Shown here: positions 1 through 8,026 of the stretch, piece by piece | How positions within the stretch are numbered: position 1 is the first letter of the stretch | Layout: each line of letters opens with the position of its first letter | Assembly (NCBI GenBank): GCA_902463875.1 | Contig: CABQHR010000024.1 | Location: forward strand, 1 to 15,106 | Direction of reading: 5' to 3' | DNA from: an uncultured Collinsella sp. | GTDB lineage: Bacteria; Actinomycetota; Coriobacteriia; Coriobacteriales; Coriobacteriaceae | DNA: 15,106 bases | The notes under the pieces: generated by a model | What the model saw: only the letters and a program-made list of their open reading frames with translations | Database searches by the model: none | What the model was told of the DNA's origin: nothing | Made by a program: the position numbers and the translations under genes

Positions 1-25
1 AATCCAAGGGTTATACCCTAAGAGC

Positions 26-51
26 AAACCACCCCTTTTAGGGGTGGTTTT
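26..51. terminator. Bidirectional-looking intrinsic terminator
   Basis: A perfect 10-bp stem (AAACCACCCC at 26-35 and GGGGTGGTTT at 41-50) closes a 5-nt TTTTA loop. On the plus strand it runs into TTTTGATTGTTT. On the minus strand it runs into TTTGCTCTT. It lies about 45 bp past the stop of the minus-strand DUF1015-like gene, so it probably ends that operon. It may also end a plus-strand gene left of the window. A smaller hairpin (GCTGG/CCAGC, 64-78) sits between it and the gene and has no clear role. Confidence 0.75.
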
Positions 52-94
52 GATTGTTTGGATGCTGGGTTTTCCAGCTTAGCGTTTGAGTTCG

Positions 95-784
95 CTAGAA
101 CCGTGAGACCTGGTGAGTGAGCAGACCCGTCGGAACCTGCGGCGCGCTGCCGCTGACCTGCGCGGCGGGGAACAGCACGGCTACAGCAAAGTTGAACGGC
201 TCTTTGCCAGAGTAGGCGCCGGCAGCGCGGGCCTCGTCGGCCAGAATCTGCGATGCCCCAGCCAGTGCGGCGACATAGGCGGAGTCACCGGCGAATACCG
301 GGTCGGGCGCCTGATCGAGCATGGCACGGATGGCGGCAACGGCGTCCTCGCGCTTGACCTCCCACACGCGATGTGTGACGCCCGCGGGATCGGTGACGGC
401 GTAGAGCGATGCGCCCTCTTTGGCAGCGCTCAAAATGATATCCATGACGGGCGACGCCTCGTAGGCGAGCGACACGGGGCGCGGCTGCACCTTGAGCTCG
501 GCGATCGCGCGCGCGGTGGCGAGTGCGTCGATGCTCTCGGCGGCAGCCTCGTCGCCGCCCGTCAGCACGTTAACCGGGCAAATCGCCACGACACCCGTCA
601 CGCGTCCCGGCTCACCCGAGCATTCGTACACGTAATACGCCGCGCCTGGATCCTTGAGCATCAGACCATCGGCAATGGCTCCGCGCAGAGCATCGTTGCC
701 GCTCAGGATGCTGCCCATTGCAGGCAGTGCCTCGAGCACGCGGTCCTGAGCCGGGCGGATGCAGGGAAACGGAAGTGCTTTCAT
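95..784 (-). CDS. Short, divergent DUF1015-family protein
   Basis: A 229-residue cytoplasmic protein of unknown function. The N-terminus (MKALPFPCIRP), the YYVY strand (50-53), the THRVW segment (137-141) and the FNFAVAVLFP block (197-206) follow the DUF1015 pattern as I remember it. That family is often encoded beside serC and serA, which lie a few kb away here. Two things are odd. The usual ADGHHR-type motif is replaced by AGDSAYVAA (165-173). The protein also ends right after the VLFP block, where family members normally continue to about 400 residues, and the early PYDV-type segment appears missing. It may be a specialised short subfamily or a decaying copy. The ATG at 784 is preceded by AGGA at 7 nt spacing. 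It lies 40 bp downstream of the M20 gene on the same strand, so they are probably co-transcribed. Confidence 0.7.
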   Translation of the reverse strand: MKALPFPCIRPAQDRVLEALPAMGSILSGNDALRGAIADGLMLKDPGAAYYVYECSGEPGRVTGVVAICPVNVLTGGDEAAAESIDALATARAIAELKVQPRPVSLAYEASPVMDIILSAAKEGASLYAVTDPAGVTHRVWEVKREDAVAAIRAMLDQAPDPVFAGDSAYVAALAGASQILADEARAAGAYSGKEPFNFAVAVLFPAAQVSGSAPQVPTGLLTHQVSRF

Positions 785-824
785 GGGGCGGTCCTAACGC
801 ACGAGTCGGTTTGTTCGCGGCTTA

Positions 825-2045
825 TTATGCCCCAACTTGGCCGCTCGCGTCCCAGAACACGTTATCGGCGAGCGCGATTAGCACCTGCTGACAACGAACG
901 ATGTCGGCGTGGGGCACATATTCGTTGGGCTTGTGGGCGAGCGCGAGCGAGCCTGGGCCATAGCTCATGCAGTTACGGTTACCCGTCTTGCCGGCAATGA
1001 CGGCAGTGTCGGTGTAGCCGGTAAAGAAGCCGACGGTCGTATCCGTGCCCGTTACATCGTCTGCTGCGCACTTGAGTGCAGCTAGAAGGGGAGAGACCGG
1101 ATCGCGCTCGATGGCGGGGCGGTCGCCCGTCACGGTGTAGCTGCCATGGCAACCGGGAACGGTGGCTTCGGCGACGGCGATGGCATGCTCGACCATATTG
1201 ATTGCGGCGGCCGTATCGGTCGGCGGGGTCAGGCGCATGTCGACCCAAACTTTGGCGCGGTCGGGTACGACGTAGGGGCGATATCCGCCCTCGATTTGGC
1301 CAAACGTGATGGTCGAAGGCCCCAGCTCATCGTGCGCGGGCAGCGCCGCAAACGCGCGACGAAGCGAACACACGACCTCGGCCATGGCGGCGACGGCATC
1401 CGCGCCCTTCCAAGGCTGGCTCGCATGCGCCGTCACGCCAGCCATTTCAATCTCGAACCACGTGCGCCCCTTGTGCGCCACCTGAATCTGTTCGTCGGTG
1501 GGTTCGGTATCCAGCACCCATTCGCGCGAGCCGACCCATCCGGCATCGATGGCCGCCTCGGAGCCGCGCATAAAGTCTTCCTCGTCGACCGAGCAGATGA
1601 GCGAAAAGCCGCGGCGGGGCAGCGCGCCATCTGCCGTCACGCGCTCGAGCGTATGGACCAGTGAGGCAATGGCGCAGGCCAGGCCACCTTTCATATCGCA
1701 GGCGCCGCGGCCATAGAGTTTATCGTCGCGCACAACCGCCCCAAGCGGTGCGATGTCTGCGTCCCAGCCATCGCCCAAGGTGACGGTATCCATGTGGCAG
1801 ATGTAGACGAGTCGCGCCTCGTCGCTCACGCCCGGTATGGTAATCATAAGGTTGTGGCGTCCGGGGAGCACCTCGAGCTCCTCAATCTGCACGGCATCGA
1901 GTGCAGGATGGCTCAACTGCTCCAGTTGAGCCTCAACCAGCGCTTTGACAAAGCGCTCAATCTCGTCCTCATACGCGCCCGGGTCTGAGCTGTCGATCCG
2001 CACGAGCTCCTGCGCAAGCCGCCAGGCAAAGTCCTCATCAACCAT
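825..2045 (-). CDS. M20-family metallo-deacylase/peptidase (ArgE/DapE type)
   Basis: A 406-residue predicted two-zinc hydrolase that cleaves an acyl or peptide amide bond, as in acetylornithine deacetylase, succinyl-diaminopimelate desuccinylase or carboxypeptidase G2. The substrate cannot be told from sequence. All hallmark residues are visible: H84 and D86 in HMDTV, bridging D117 in GRGACDMKGG, the catalytic pair E155/E156 in VDEED, metal-binding D179 in LDTEPT, H207 in AHAS of the lid domain, and the last metal ligand H371 in LAHKPNEYV. Length is normal for the family. A GTG at 2057 would add four residues. I prefer the ATG at 2045 because GTGAGG then sits 6 nt upstream as the ribosome site. 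There is no signal peptide, so it should act in the cytoplasm. It is first in an operon with the DUF1015-like gene. Confidence 0.88.
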   Translation of the reverse strand: MVDEDFAWRLAQELVRIDSSDPGAYEDEIERFVKALVEAQLEQLSHPALDAVQIEELEVLPGRHNLMITIPGVSDEARLVYICHMDTVTLGDGWDADIAPLGAVVRDDKLYGRGACDMKGGLACAIASLVHTLERVTADGALPRRGFSLICSVDEEDFMRGSEAAIDAGWVGSREWVLDTEPTDEQIQVAHKGRTWFEIEMAGVTAHASQPWKGADAVAAMAEVVCSLRRAFAALPAHDELGPSTITFGQIEGGYRPYVVPDRAKVWVDMRLTPPTDTAAAINMVEHAIAVAEATVPGCHGSYTVTGDRPAIERDPVSPLLAALKCAADDVTGTDTTVGFFTGYTDTAVIAGKTGNRNCMSYGPGSLALAHKPNEYVPHADIVRCQQVLIALADNVFWDASGQVGA

Positions 2046-2056
2046 ATGCAACCTCA

Positions 2057-2085
2057 CAATCAGTTTGCTTTCAAAACCGATTGTA
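2057..2085 (-). promoter_or_regulatory. Promoter -10 and overlapping dyad for the M20 gene
   Basis: Read on the minus strand, TACAAT (2085-2080) is a good -10 box. The -35 match is poor (ACGTCA at 18-bp spacing). A dyad overlaps it: CAATCAGTTT (2057-2066) and AAACCGATTG (2074-2083) around a 7-nt centre, nine of ten positions complementary. It covers the -10 box and the expected start site, and stops just before the ribosome site. This is where a repressor would bind, but the regulator is unknown. As RNA it could also form a hairpin near the 5' end of the transcript. Confidence 0.45.
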
Positions 2086-2199
2086 AGCCTCCCGAGAGAT
2101 TCGTGACGTGGGCGTGGCAGTATTTACCGTTCGCAGGCCGAGCCAGCGCGTTTGCCGTCCGAGCGGGTTCACAAACGACGCGGTGGGTACGTAGCCTTT

Positions 2200-3248
2200 A
2201 TGGACGACATGCTGTGCGACATATCTGCCTTCCGGTATCACCGGATACCTCCACAGGTCTTGGCGATAATGCCGGACCTGCCCGATTCTGCGGACGATCC
2301 GCGCAGGGAGCGCCTTTGCGAGCATCCGCTCGTTGCGCATTTCCTGGGCACCCCGTTGCACGTTTTGGCACAGGGCAGCTGCGGACGTAAGGGCGATCGC
2401 ATTGTCAGGCATGTTTGGAACGGGGAGAGGCCGTTTGATTCCGTGCGGCAGACAGAGTTTGGCCTCGATGTCGCGTCCCCACTCTTTACCCTGCTGTCCC
2501 TGGCTTCCTCGGTCTCAAACGAGCGTCTGATCATGTGCATGTATGAGATGTGCGGCACCTTTGCCGTGTGCAAGATTGCGCCTCGGGTAAAGTCGGCACT
2601 TGTGCAGGCATATGGGGCCGGTGGGGTGACGCACGGTTGGGCTGGGAAAACGTAAAGGATGTCTCGGGGAATCCAACGGACTTGTGGAAACGACCTCCCT
2701 TGATCGAGCTCTCTGAGCTTGCAGAGTACGTCGATAAGATCCGGGGGCTTCGCGGCGCTAAATCGTTCATACGAGCCGCGAAATGCATTACGGGGGTGGC
2801 AGCATCGCCGCTCGAGGTCCAAGCTTCGATGCTGTTTGGCCTTACGAGGTTGCGCGGCGGCGAAGGGCTGCGCCTTACCAATAACGTCGAGATTCGCATG
2901 ACGCGCAGCGCCCGCCTGATTTCGGGGCTTGATAGGCGCTATGCCGATATCCTGCTGGCAAATAAGGACGGTAGTCGAGAGTGTCTGGTTGAATGTCAAG
3001 GTAAAGCCATTCACGGATCCATAGAATCCAAGATTTCTGACTCCGACCGAACGACGGCCTTGCAAGCGATGGGATATCCCGTCGTTTTGATGACCTATGG
3101 CCAGCTGGCCGACTCCGATGCCTTCCGCGTGGTGATGGAGCTCATTATGTCCTATCTCGATGCGCCGCTGAAAGACAAGACACCGCGGCAGCAGGAGCTC
3201 GAACGGCGGCTTCGTGAGGAGATTTTTATCGATTGGGCGGGAATGTAG
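2200..3248 (+). pseudogene. AbiEi/DUF559-like PD-(D/E)XK protein, frameshifted
   Basis: Two plus-strand frames together make one protein of about 349 residues. The first runs from ATG 2200 (MDDMLCDISAFRYHRIPPQV) to a TAA at 2653-2655. The second is open up to TAG 3246-3248 and carries NPTDLWKRPPLIEL, GAKSFIRAAKCITG, ADILL and LVECQG. As I recall it, this is the layout of a family with many copies in Coriobacteriia. The D...ExQ pattern (YADILL then VECQG) resembles a PD-(D/E)XK nuclease core. The break fits loss of one base near 2637: GGTTGGGCTGG restored to GGTTTGGGCTGG reads H-G-L-G-W-E-N-V without a stop. A TTG at 2152 in the same frame could add 16 residues, but the family-like N-terminus starts near 2200. 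Function is unknown. A sequencing error at this G/T-rich spot is not excluded. Confidence 0.6.
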
Positions 3249-3320
3249 TCGTGCAGGTGGAAAACGGTCGCGTGAACTAGAGTTTTGGTCGCGAAAAAGG
3301 CTTCAGTTTCGCCTTGGAAG

Positions 3321-3511
3321 GGCTTTAAAAATGCTATCCAAAACAAGTTGTTTCGGAAAATCGACAGTCAACTTGAATGTGGTATATAGAGATCGATTTT
3401 TACCTACTAAAGCCCCTGATAAAGCTGTTTATCAAAGCAGGTGTGCTCAGTGATTTGGGTGGGACTGTCGATTATCCGAAAAAACTTATTATGAGTAGCA
3501 TTTTCAAAACC
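3321..3511. repeat. Long imperfect inverted repeat, 49-bp arms
   Basis: The left arm (3321-3369) and the right arm (3463-3511) are inverted copies matching at 41 of 49 positions. The inner 9 bp (TCGACAGTC) are identical, and ATGCTA is shared further out. The 93-bp middle is AT-rich and holds a small hairpin (TGATAAA-GCTG-TTTATCA, 3417-3434) near its centre. I see no reading frame or clear target-site duplication. It fills the gap between the broken nuclease-like gene and the serA terminator; nothing else is visible in 3249-3320. It could be a MITE-like element, the remains of an inverted duplication, or a structured RNA. Confidence 0.6.
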
Positions 3512-3525
3512 AGCCGGAACAACGA

Positions 3526-3560
3526 AATCGGCCCCCGTTTTGTGAAAACGGGGGCCGATT
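3526..3560 (-). terminator. Strong intrinsic terminator of the serC-serA operon
   Basis: A 16-bp perfect stem (AATCGGCCCCCGTTTT and its complement) around a 3-nt loop, 38 bp past the serA stop. On the minus strand it is followed by TCGTTGTTCC. The A/T pairs at the loop end and the uninterrupted GC core make it very stable. The plus-strand side is also plausible for transcripts crossing the broken nuclease-like gene. A further short palindrome (GCCTGCC/GGCAGGC, 3571-3585) lies between it and serA. Confidence 0.8.
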
Positions 3561-3597
3561 GGTCTTCATAGCCTGCCTGGCAGGCTTGGCGCCGGCG

Positions 3598-4761
3598 CTA
3601 TTTGATCACGCGCACGCGATACATCGACGGAATCTGCTTGAGCGCCTCGATCGTGCTGCTGTCCAGGTGCTCGTCGGTGTCGAACATGGTGTAGGCGTTC
3701 TCGCCAGCGGACTCGTTGGTCATACGCTGCACGTTGGCGTTGTCCTTGGCGAGAATGGCCGTGATCTGGCCGATCATGTTGGGCACGTTGGCGTGCAGAC
3801 AGGCGATGCGGCTCGCGGCGCGCGCCTTGCCCATGCTGCAGGCGGGGTAGTTGACGCTGTGCGCGATGTTGCCGTTCTCCAGGTAATCCTTGAGTTCGCT
3901 GATGGCCATATCGGCGCAGTTGGCCTCGGCCTCGCCAGTGCCGGCGCCCGAGTGCGTGGTGATAAACGTGTTGGGCATCTTGACGGTCTTGGGCGTGGCG
4001 AAGTCGCAGCTAAACCAGCTGAGCTTGCCCGCGCGCAGGGCGGCGTCGACGGCGTCCTCGTCAATGATGGTCTCGCGTGCGTAGTTGATGAGCACGGCGT
4101 CGGGTGCCAGCAGGTTAATCTGCTCGGTGCTGATCATGCCGATGGTGTCTGCCTTGCTGGGCACGTGCACGGTGAGGTAGTCGCAGCCGCGGCACAGATC
4201 CTCGAGCGTGCCCACTCGCTGCACTTCGCGGCTCAGCACCCACGCGTGCTCAACGGAAATGAACGGATCGTAGCCGTATACGTCCATGCCCAGATCGACA
4301 CAGGCGTTGGCGACCTTGGAGCCCACGTTGCCCAGGCCGATGACGCCGATGCGCTTGCCCTTGAGCTCGCGGCCCACAAAGGCCTTCTTGGCCTTCTCGG
4401 CGTCGACCTGAATCTCGGGGTCGTCGGCGTTGTCGCGGACCCAGTTCATCGACTGCACCACGCCGCGGCTCGAAAGCACCAGCATGCCCAGGACGAGCTC
4501 CTTGACGGCGTTGCTGTTGGCGCCGGGGGAGTTAAAGACGACGACGCCCTTCTTGGCGTACTCTTCGACGGGGATATTGTTGACGCCGGCGCCGCAGCGG
4601 GCGATGGCGCGGATGCCCTCGGGCAGCTCGTAGCCGTGCAGGTCGGTCGAGCGCATCAGGATGGCATCGGCCTCTTCGGCGGTGTCCACAAACTCGTAGC
4701 CCTCGCCAAACTCGACTTTGCCGTCCTTGGTGATGTCGTCGATGGTCTTGATCTTACGCAT
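3598..4761 (-). CDS. serA: D-3-phosphoglycerate dehydrogenase with ACT domain
   Basis: A 387-residue cytoplasmic enzyme that oxidises 3-phosphoglycerate to 3-phosphohydroxypyruvate with NAD, the first step of serine synthesis. Visible features are the substrate-binding segment around GAGVNN (57-62), the Rossmann motif GLGNVG (142-147) with D165 for NAD selectivity, R229 in NYARE, and H270 in TTHSGAGT. The usual DVFExEP segment reads CDFATP (252-256), so the standard catalytic Glu is absent. I recall this DFxTP form as normal for short ACT-type SerA proteins of Clostridia-like bacteria, so I do not call it inactive. Residues 318-387 form one ACT domain, which probably binds serine for feedback control. 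ATG 4761 has AAGGAG at 7 nt. It follows serC by 72 bp on the same strand. Confidence 0.95.
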   Translation of the reverse strand: MRKIKTIDDITKDGKVEFGEGYEFVDTAEEADAILMRSTDLHGYELPEGIRAIARCGAGVNNIPVEEYAKKGVVVFNSPGANSNAVKELVLGMLVLSSRGVVQSMNWVRDNADDPEIQVDAEKAKKAFVGRELKGKRIGVIGLGNVGSKVANACVDLGMDVYGYDPFISVEHAWVLSREVQRVGTLEDLCRGCDYLTVHVPSKADTIGMISTEQINLLAPDAVLINYARETIIDEDAVDAALRAGKLSWFSCDFATPKTVKMPNTFITTHSGAGTGEAEANCADMAISELKDYLENGNIAHSVNYPACSMGKARAASRIACLHANVPNMIGQITAILAKDNANVQRMTNESAGENAYTMFDTDEHLDSSTIEALKQIPSMYRVRVIK

Positions 4762-4817
4762 GAAAAAACTCCTTAGCAGGTTTTAGATGTAAACAGGTGG
4801 TCTGAGGTGGCTGGTCG

Positions 4818-4833
4818 GCCCGCGCGCTGCGGG

Positions 4834-4834
<1 letters not shown>
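4818..4834 (-). other. Small hairpin between serC and serA
   Basis: A 6-bp GC stem (GCCCGC/GCGGGC) with a 5-nt loop begins at the serC stop codon. No U tract follows, so it is not a standard terminator. It may slow transcription or protect the serC end of the message. Confidence 0.3.
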
Positions 4835-5958
<1,124 letters not shown>

Positions 5959-6088
5959 CTTCTAGTTCCCCTCGTAGTCGTTTGAACGTTCGGGATACTT
6001 TAGCACAGTGCAGCGCCAGGCGCGACCGCATCACGGTAAAACTCGACTACGCCGCTATGATTTACAGGATGGTTACATGGGGGAGGGA

Positions 6089-6262
6089 TTATCTCGAGGC
6101 TCGTATCCGATCCGCCTCGGCCTTTGCTTGTTTCCAGGGGCGTACGCGACCGTTGGTGAGGTCGTCGTAGCCACGAGCGATGGCACGTTGAATGCGATCT
6201 TCGCGTTCCTGAATGGTAGTTAGTGCGCGCGTCTGATCAGAAATAGACTTTACGACAGACAT
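6089..6262 (-). CDS. 57-residue orphan antitoxin-like protein
   Basis: A small, highly charged, probably all-helical protein (MSVVKSISDQTRALTTIQER at the N-terminus, ending WKQAKAEADRIRASR). The second half, GYDDLTNGRVRPWKQAKAEA, looks like the toxin-binding tail of small type II antitoxins, but I cannot assign a family. An in-frame ATG at 6286 exists. The ATG at 6262 is preferred because AAGGAG lies 6 nt ahead of it. No toxin gene follows: the next gene is serC, 130 bp downstream. It may be an orphan antitoxin or a small regulator. A 6-bp dyad sits just upstream. Confidence 0.6.
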   Translation of the reverse strand: MSVVKSISDQTRALTTIQEREDRIQRAIARGYDDLTNGRVRPWKQAKAEADRIRASR

Positions 6263-6274
6263 ATGAAGCTCCTT

Positions 6275-6302
6275 ACATAGAAGCATGTGTATAACTCTAT
6301 GT
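6275..6302 (-). promoter_or_regulatory. Possible operator dyad of the small antitoxin-like gene
   Basis: ACATAG (6275-6280) and CTATGT (6297-6302) form an inverted repeat with a 16-nt centre, just upstream of and touching the ribosome site. Possible -10 hexamers are TTATAC or TATATT in the same AT-rich patch, without a convincing -35. Self-regulation by the antitoxin-like product is a guess from position. Confidence 0.3.
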
Positions 6303-6603
6303 TGAATATAGCGGAGGATGGCGTTGGGCGTGTGCGTGCCTGCATTCGTAAGCGCGGTTGTCTGGCAAGTGTGATTTGGGGCGACCTCGTCAAAGCTACT
6401 GAGCTGCGAAAATGACCGTTAACCGGATTTAATTTTGTTGCTCAACATTTGACACTCTGGGCGTGGTAACTTTTTTACCAACAGGTATGATTATTGTCAT
6501 GTGCGCCGCGCCTGCCTGCCGGGTTGCGGCGCACTTGTGACAGCCTTTGACACCCTTGGAGCGTGTACTGTGGACGTAACCACAAAAAGCGTTCGGGGGG
6601 GGG
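6303..6603 (+). promoter_or_regulatory. Leader region of the BREX operon
   Basis: No gene is visible in these 300 bp. Two related boxes start with TTTGACAC, at 6448-6465 and 6546-6565, each ending CGTG. Both contain a perfect TTGACA, but neither has a good -10 box at 16-18 bp. TGGTAA/TTACCA (6464-6480, 5-nt loop) is a compact dyad beside the first box. TATGAT at 6486-6491 could be a -10 with a poor -35. This fits regulated expression, for example by a BrxR-like or other repressor, but no regulator gene is in the window. Confidence 0.45.
6501..6534 (+). other. GC-rich hairpin in the brx leader
   Basis: A perfect 9-bp stem, GTGCGCCGC (6501-6509) with GCGGCGCAC (6526-6534), encloses a 16-nt GC-rich loop. 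The flank TTGTGACAG is not a U tract, so it is not a normal terminator. It may be an untranslated-leader structure or a protein site between the two TTTGACAC boxes. Confidence 0.45.
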
Positions 6604-6604
6604 G
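6595..6604 (+). repeat. G10 tract running into the brxA start
   Basis: Ten consecutive Gs, the last being the first base of the GTG start codon of brxA. The tract also takes the place of the ribosome site, so a change in its length would alter the spacing to the start. One extra G would place the start in frame with an open stretch beginning at GTG 6563. Such tracts are prone to slipped-strand errors. Confidence 0.7.
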
Positions 6605-7254
6605 TGCTCACCCGCGAGCAATTCCTCCCGCATGAGATGCGCATCGTCGCTGCCCTTCGTATGCAGGGCGCAAGCGACGAGCAGGTCATTGTACGCGTAA
6701 AGAGCGAGAACCTCTTTCAATATCCCACGGAGCGCATGGTCGCCAACCGCGCAACCGTGTGCCTTCGCCGCCTTGACGCCATGGTGCCCACGGACGCCGT
6801 ATGTGCCGCGCGCGGCATCGACCCCAAAACCGCCGTCGAGGCTGCGGCATCCCTAACCAGGCTCATGGCATCCGGCGCTCCCACGCAGGCGGACCAGGCC
6901 ATCTTCTACAGCATGATCTGCCGCTACGATATCGTGCGCGAGCTCGTGCTCGTCGAGGTAGGGGAGCGCCTACAAAACTTCGATTATGCCTTTACGGCGG
7001 TTGACCTCAACGCCTTTATGACACGCTTTACCACGGAGTATCCGGACGCGGCCCGCTGGACTGAGGCCACGGTCAAGCGCATTAAGGGCTCGCTCCGCCA
7101 GACGCTCCGCCATGCCGGCCTTATCGGCGAGGGCCAGGGCCCGGAGTCCGAGCGTCTGTCACCACTCTTCCTCGATTCCGATGTCGAGCGAGCCTTGGTT
7201 CTGCTGGGCGAGCAGTCGCTTATCGCGGCCCTTACCGGCAGGGTGGTGATGTAG
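6604..7254 (+). CDS. brxA: BREX protein BrxA (DUF1819)
   Basis: A 216-residue helical protein matching the DUF1819/BrxA pattern: HEMRIVAAL (10-18), a helix with RVKSENLFQYPTERMVANR, a central YDIVRELVLVEVGERL, a DLNAFMTRF segment, and a C-terminal WTEATVKRIKGSLRQTLRHAGLI-type winged-helix-like part. BrxA is a small DNA-binding protein of type 1 BREX, with a NusB-like fold as reported for the family. Its exact role in phage restriction and host methylation is not settled. First gene of the operon; its stop lies 1 bp before brxB. The start is taken as GTG 6604, the only start codon between an in-frame TAA at 6577 and the conserved region; ATG 6637 (MRIVAAL) would cut into that region. The start abuts a G10 tract. 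Confidence 0.88.
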   Translation: MLTREQFLPHEMRIVAALRMQGASDEQVIVRVKSENLFQYPTERMVANRATVCLRRLDAMVPTDAVCAARGIDPKTAVEAAASLTRLMASGAPTQADQAIFYSMICRYDIVRELVLVEVGERLQNFDYAFTAVDLNAFMTRFTTEYPDAARWTEATVKRIKGSLRQTLRHAGLIGEGQGPESERLSPLFLDSDVERALVLLGEQSLIAALTGRVVM

Positions 7255-7255
7255 C

Positions 7256-7948
7256 GTGGCTCCCGTCAACAGCGCCGCCGAACCTGCTATCACCCCGGCG
7301 ACCGATCTCACCACCAATATCGGCATCCATTCCCGTAAGAGCGTCGTGGCGGCGCATGTCCGCTCCGAGCACGCCTGTCAGGAATTTGAGCGCCGCGCGC
7401 AGCTTCTGCGCGAGTGCCTGTGCAGCGAGGACTTTTTGGCCAACAAGGGCATAGGCAATGAGATCGGCTTCCACACTTTTTGCTATGACCCCGCGCTGGA
7501 GTTTGAGGCGCGTGCATTATTTGACGCCCTTTCACGCGATGCCGAAGCCGACAAGCTTCCGTGCACGCTCAAGGTCGTGAACCTCTACGACGCCGTGCTG
7601 GCAATTCTCGAAAAGCGCCGTGTCCTTAAGGCCATCCCACGCCAAGAGGAGCGCCGCGGTACCCAGCGCGTGCTCGAGGACGTGGCCAAGTTCGCCTCGC
7701 CCGAGAAAGTCGCTGCGTACATCCTTGAGCAGACCGAGCCGCACGCGCCTGGAGACGTCGTTCTCCTCACCGGCGCGGGCGAGGTCTTCCCTTTCTTTCG
7801 CATGCACACGCTTCTCCACTGCATGCTTGCGGATTTTGATGAGGTGCCTGTGGTCGCCGCCTATCCGGGCAGTTTCAACGGCTCTTCTTTCCAGCTCTTT
7901 AACCGTCTGCCGGCCGACAACTACTACCGCGCCATCGATATCTCGTAA
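7256..7948 (+). CDS. brxB: BREX protein BrxB (DUF1788)
   Basis: A 230-residue DUF1788 protein. Recognisable blocks are ANKGIGNEIGFHTFCYDP (62-79), VVNLYDAVLAIL (107-118), DVVLLTGAGEVFPFFRMHTLL (167-187, around the conserved FPFFR), AAYPGSFNGSSFQLF (201-215) and the ending DNYYRAIDI. BrxB is an essential small component of BREX with no agreed enzymatic activity. Translation from GTG 7256, 1 bp after the brxA stop, points to translational coupling. The first 30 residues are low-complexity and not part of the conserved core, so GTG 7346 (MAAHVRSEHA) is a possible real start. A 78-bp gap with AAAGGAG leads to brxC. Confidence 0.88.
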   Translation: MAPVNSAAEPAITPATDLTTNIGIHSRKSVVAAHVRSEHACQEFERRAQLLRECLCSEDFLANKGIGNEIGFHTFCYDPALEFEARALFDALSRDAEADKLPCTLKVVNLYDAVLAILEKRRVLKAIPRQEERRGTQRVLEDVAKFASPEKVAAYILEQTEPHAPGDVVLLTGAGEVFPFFRMHTLLHCMLADFDEVPVVAAYPGSFNGSSFQLFNRLPADNYYRAIDIS

Positions 7949-8026
7949 GCACGGCTCCCCGCAGGCAAGTCCCTGCCGCCGGTAACAACCCTTTGCCATA
8001 ACGTTCCCAAACCCAAAGGAGCACCC

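Noticed and set aside
2630..2655. Programmed -1 frameshift in the nuclease-like gene
   Set aside because: The GGGAAAA stretch is not in the correct register for an X XXY YYZ slip in the upstream frame, and a one-base loss restores a better family match.
3598..4761. SerA inactive because the DVFExEP glutamate is missing
   Set aside because: The DFxTP variant is what I recall for this ACT-containing SerA subfamily, and R229, H270 and the NAD motif are present.
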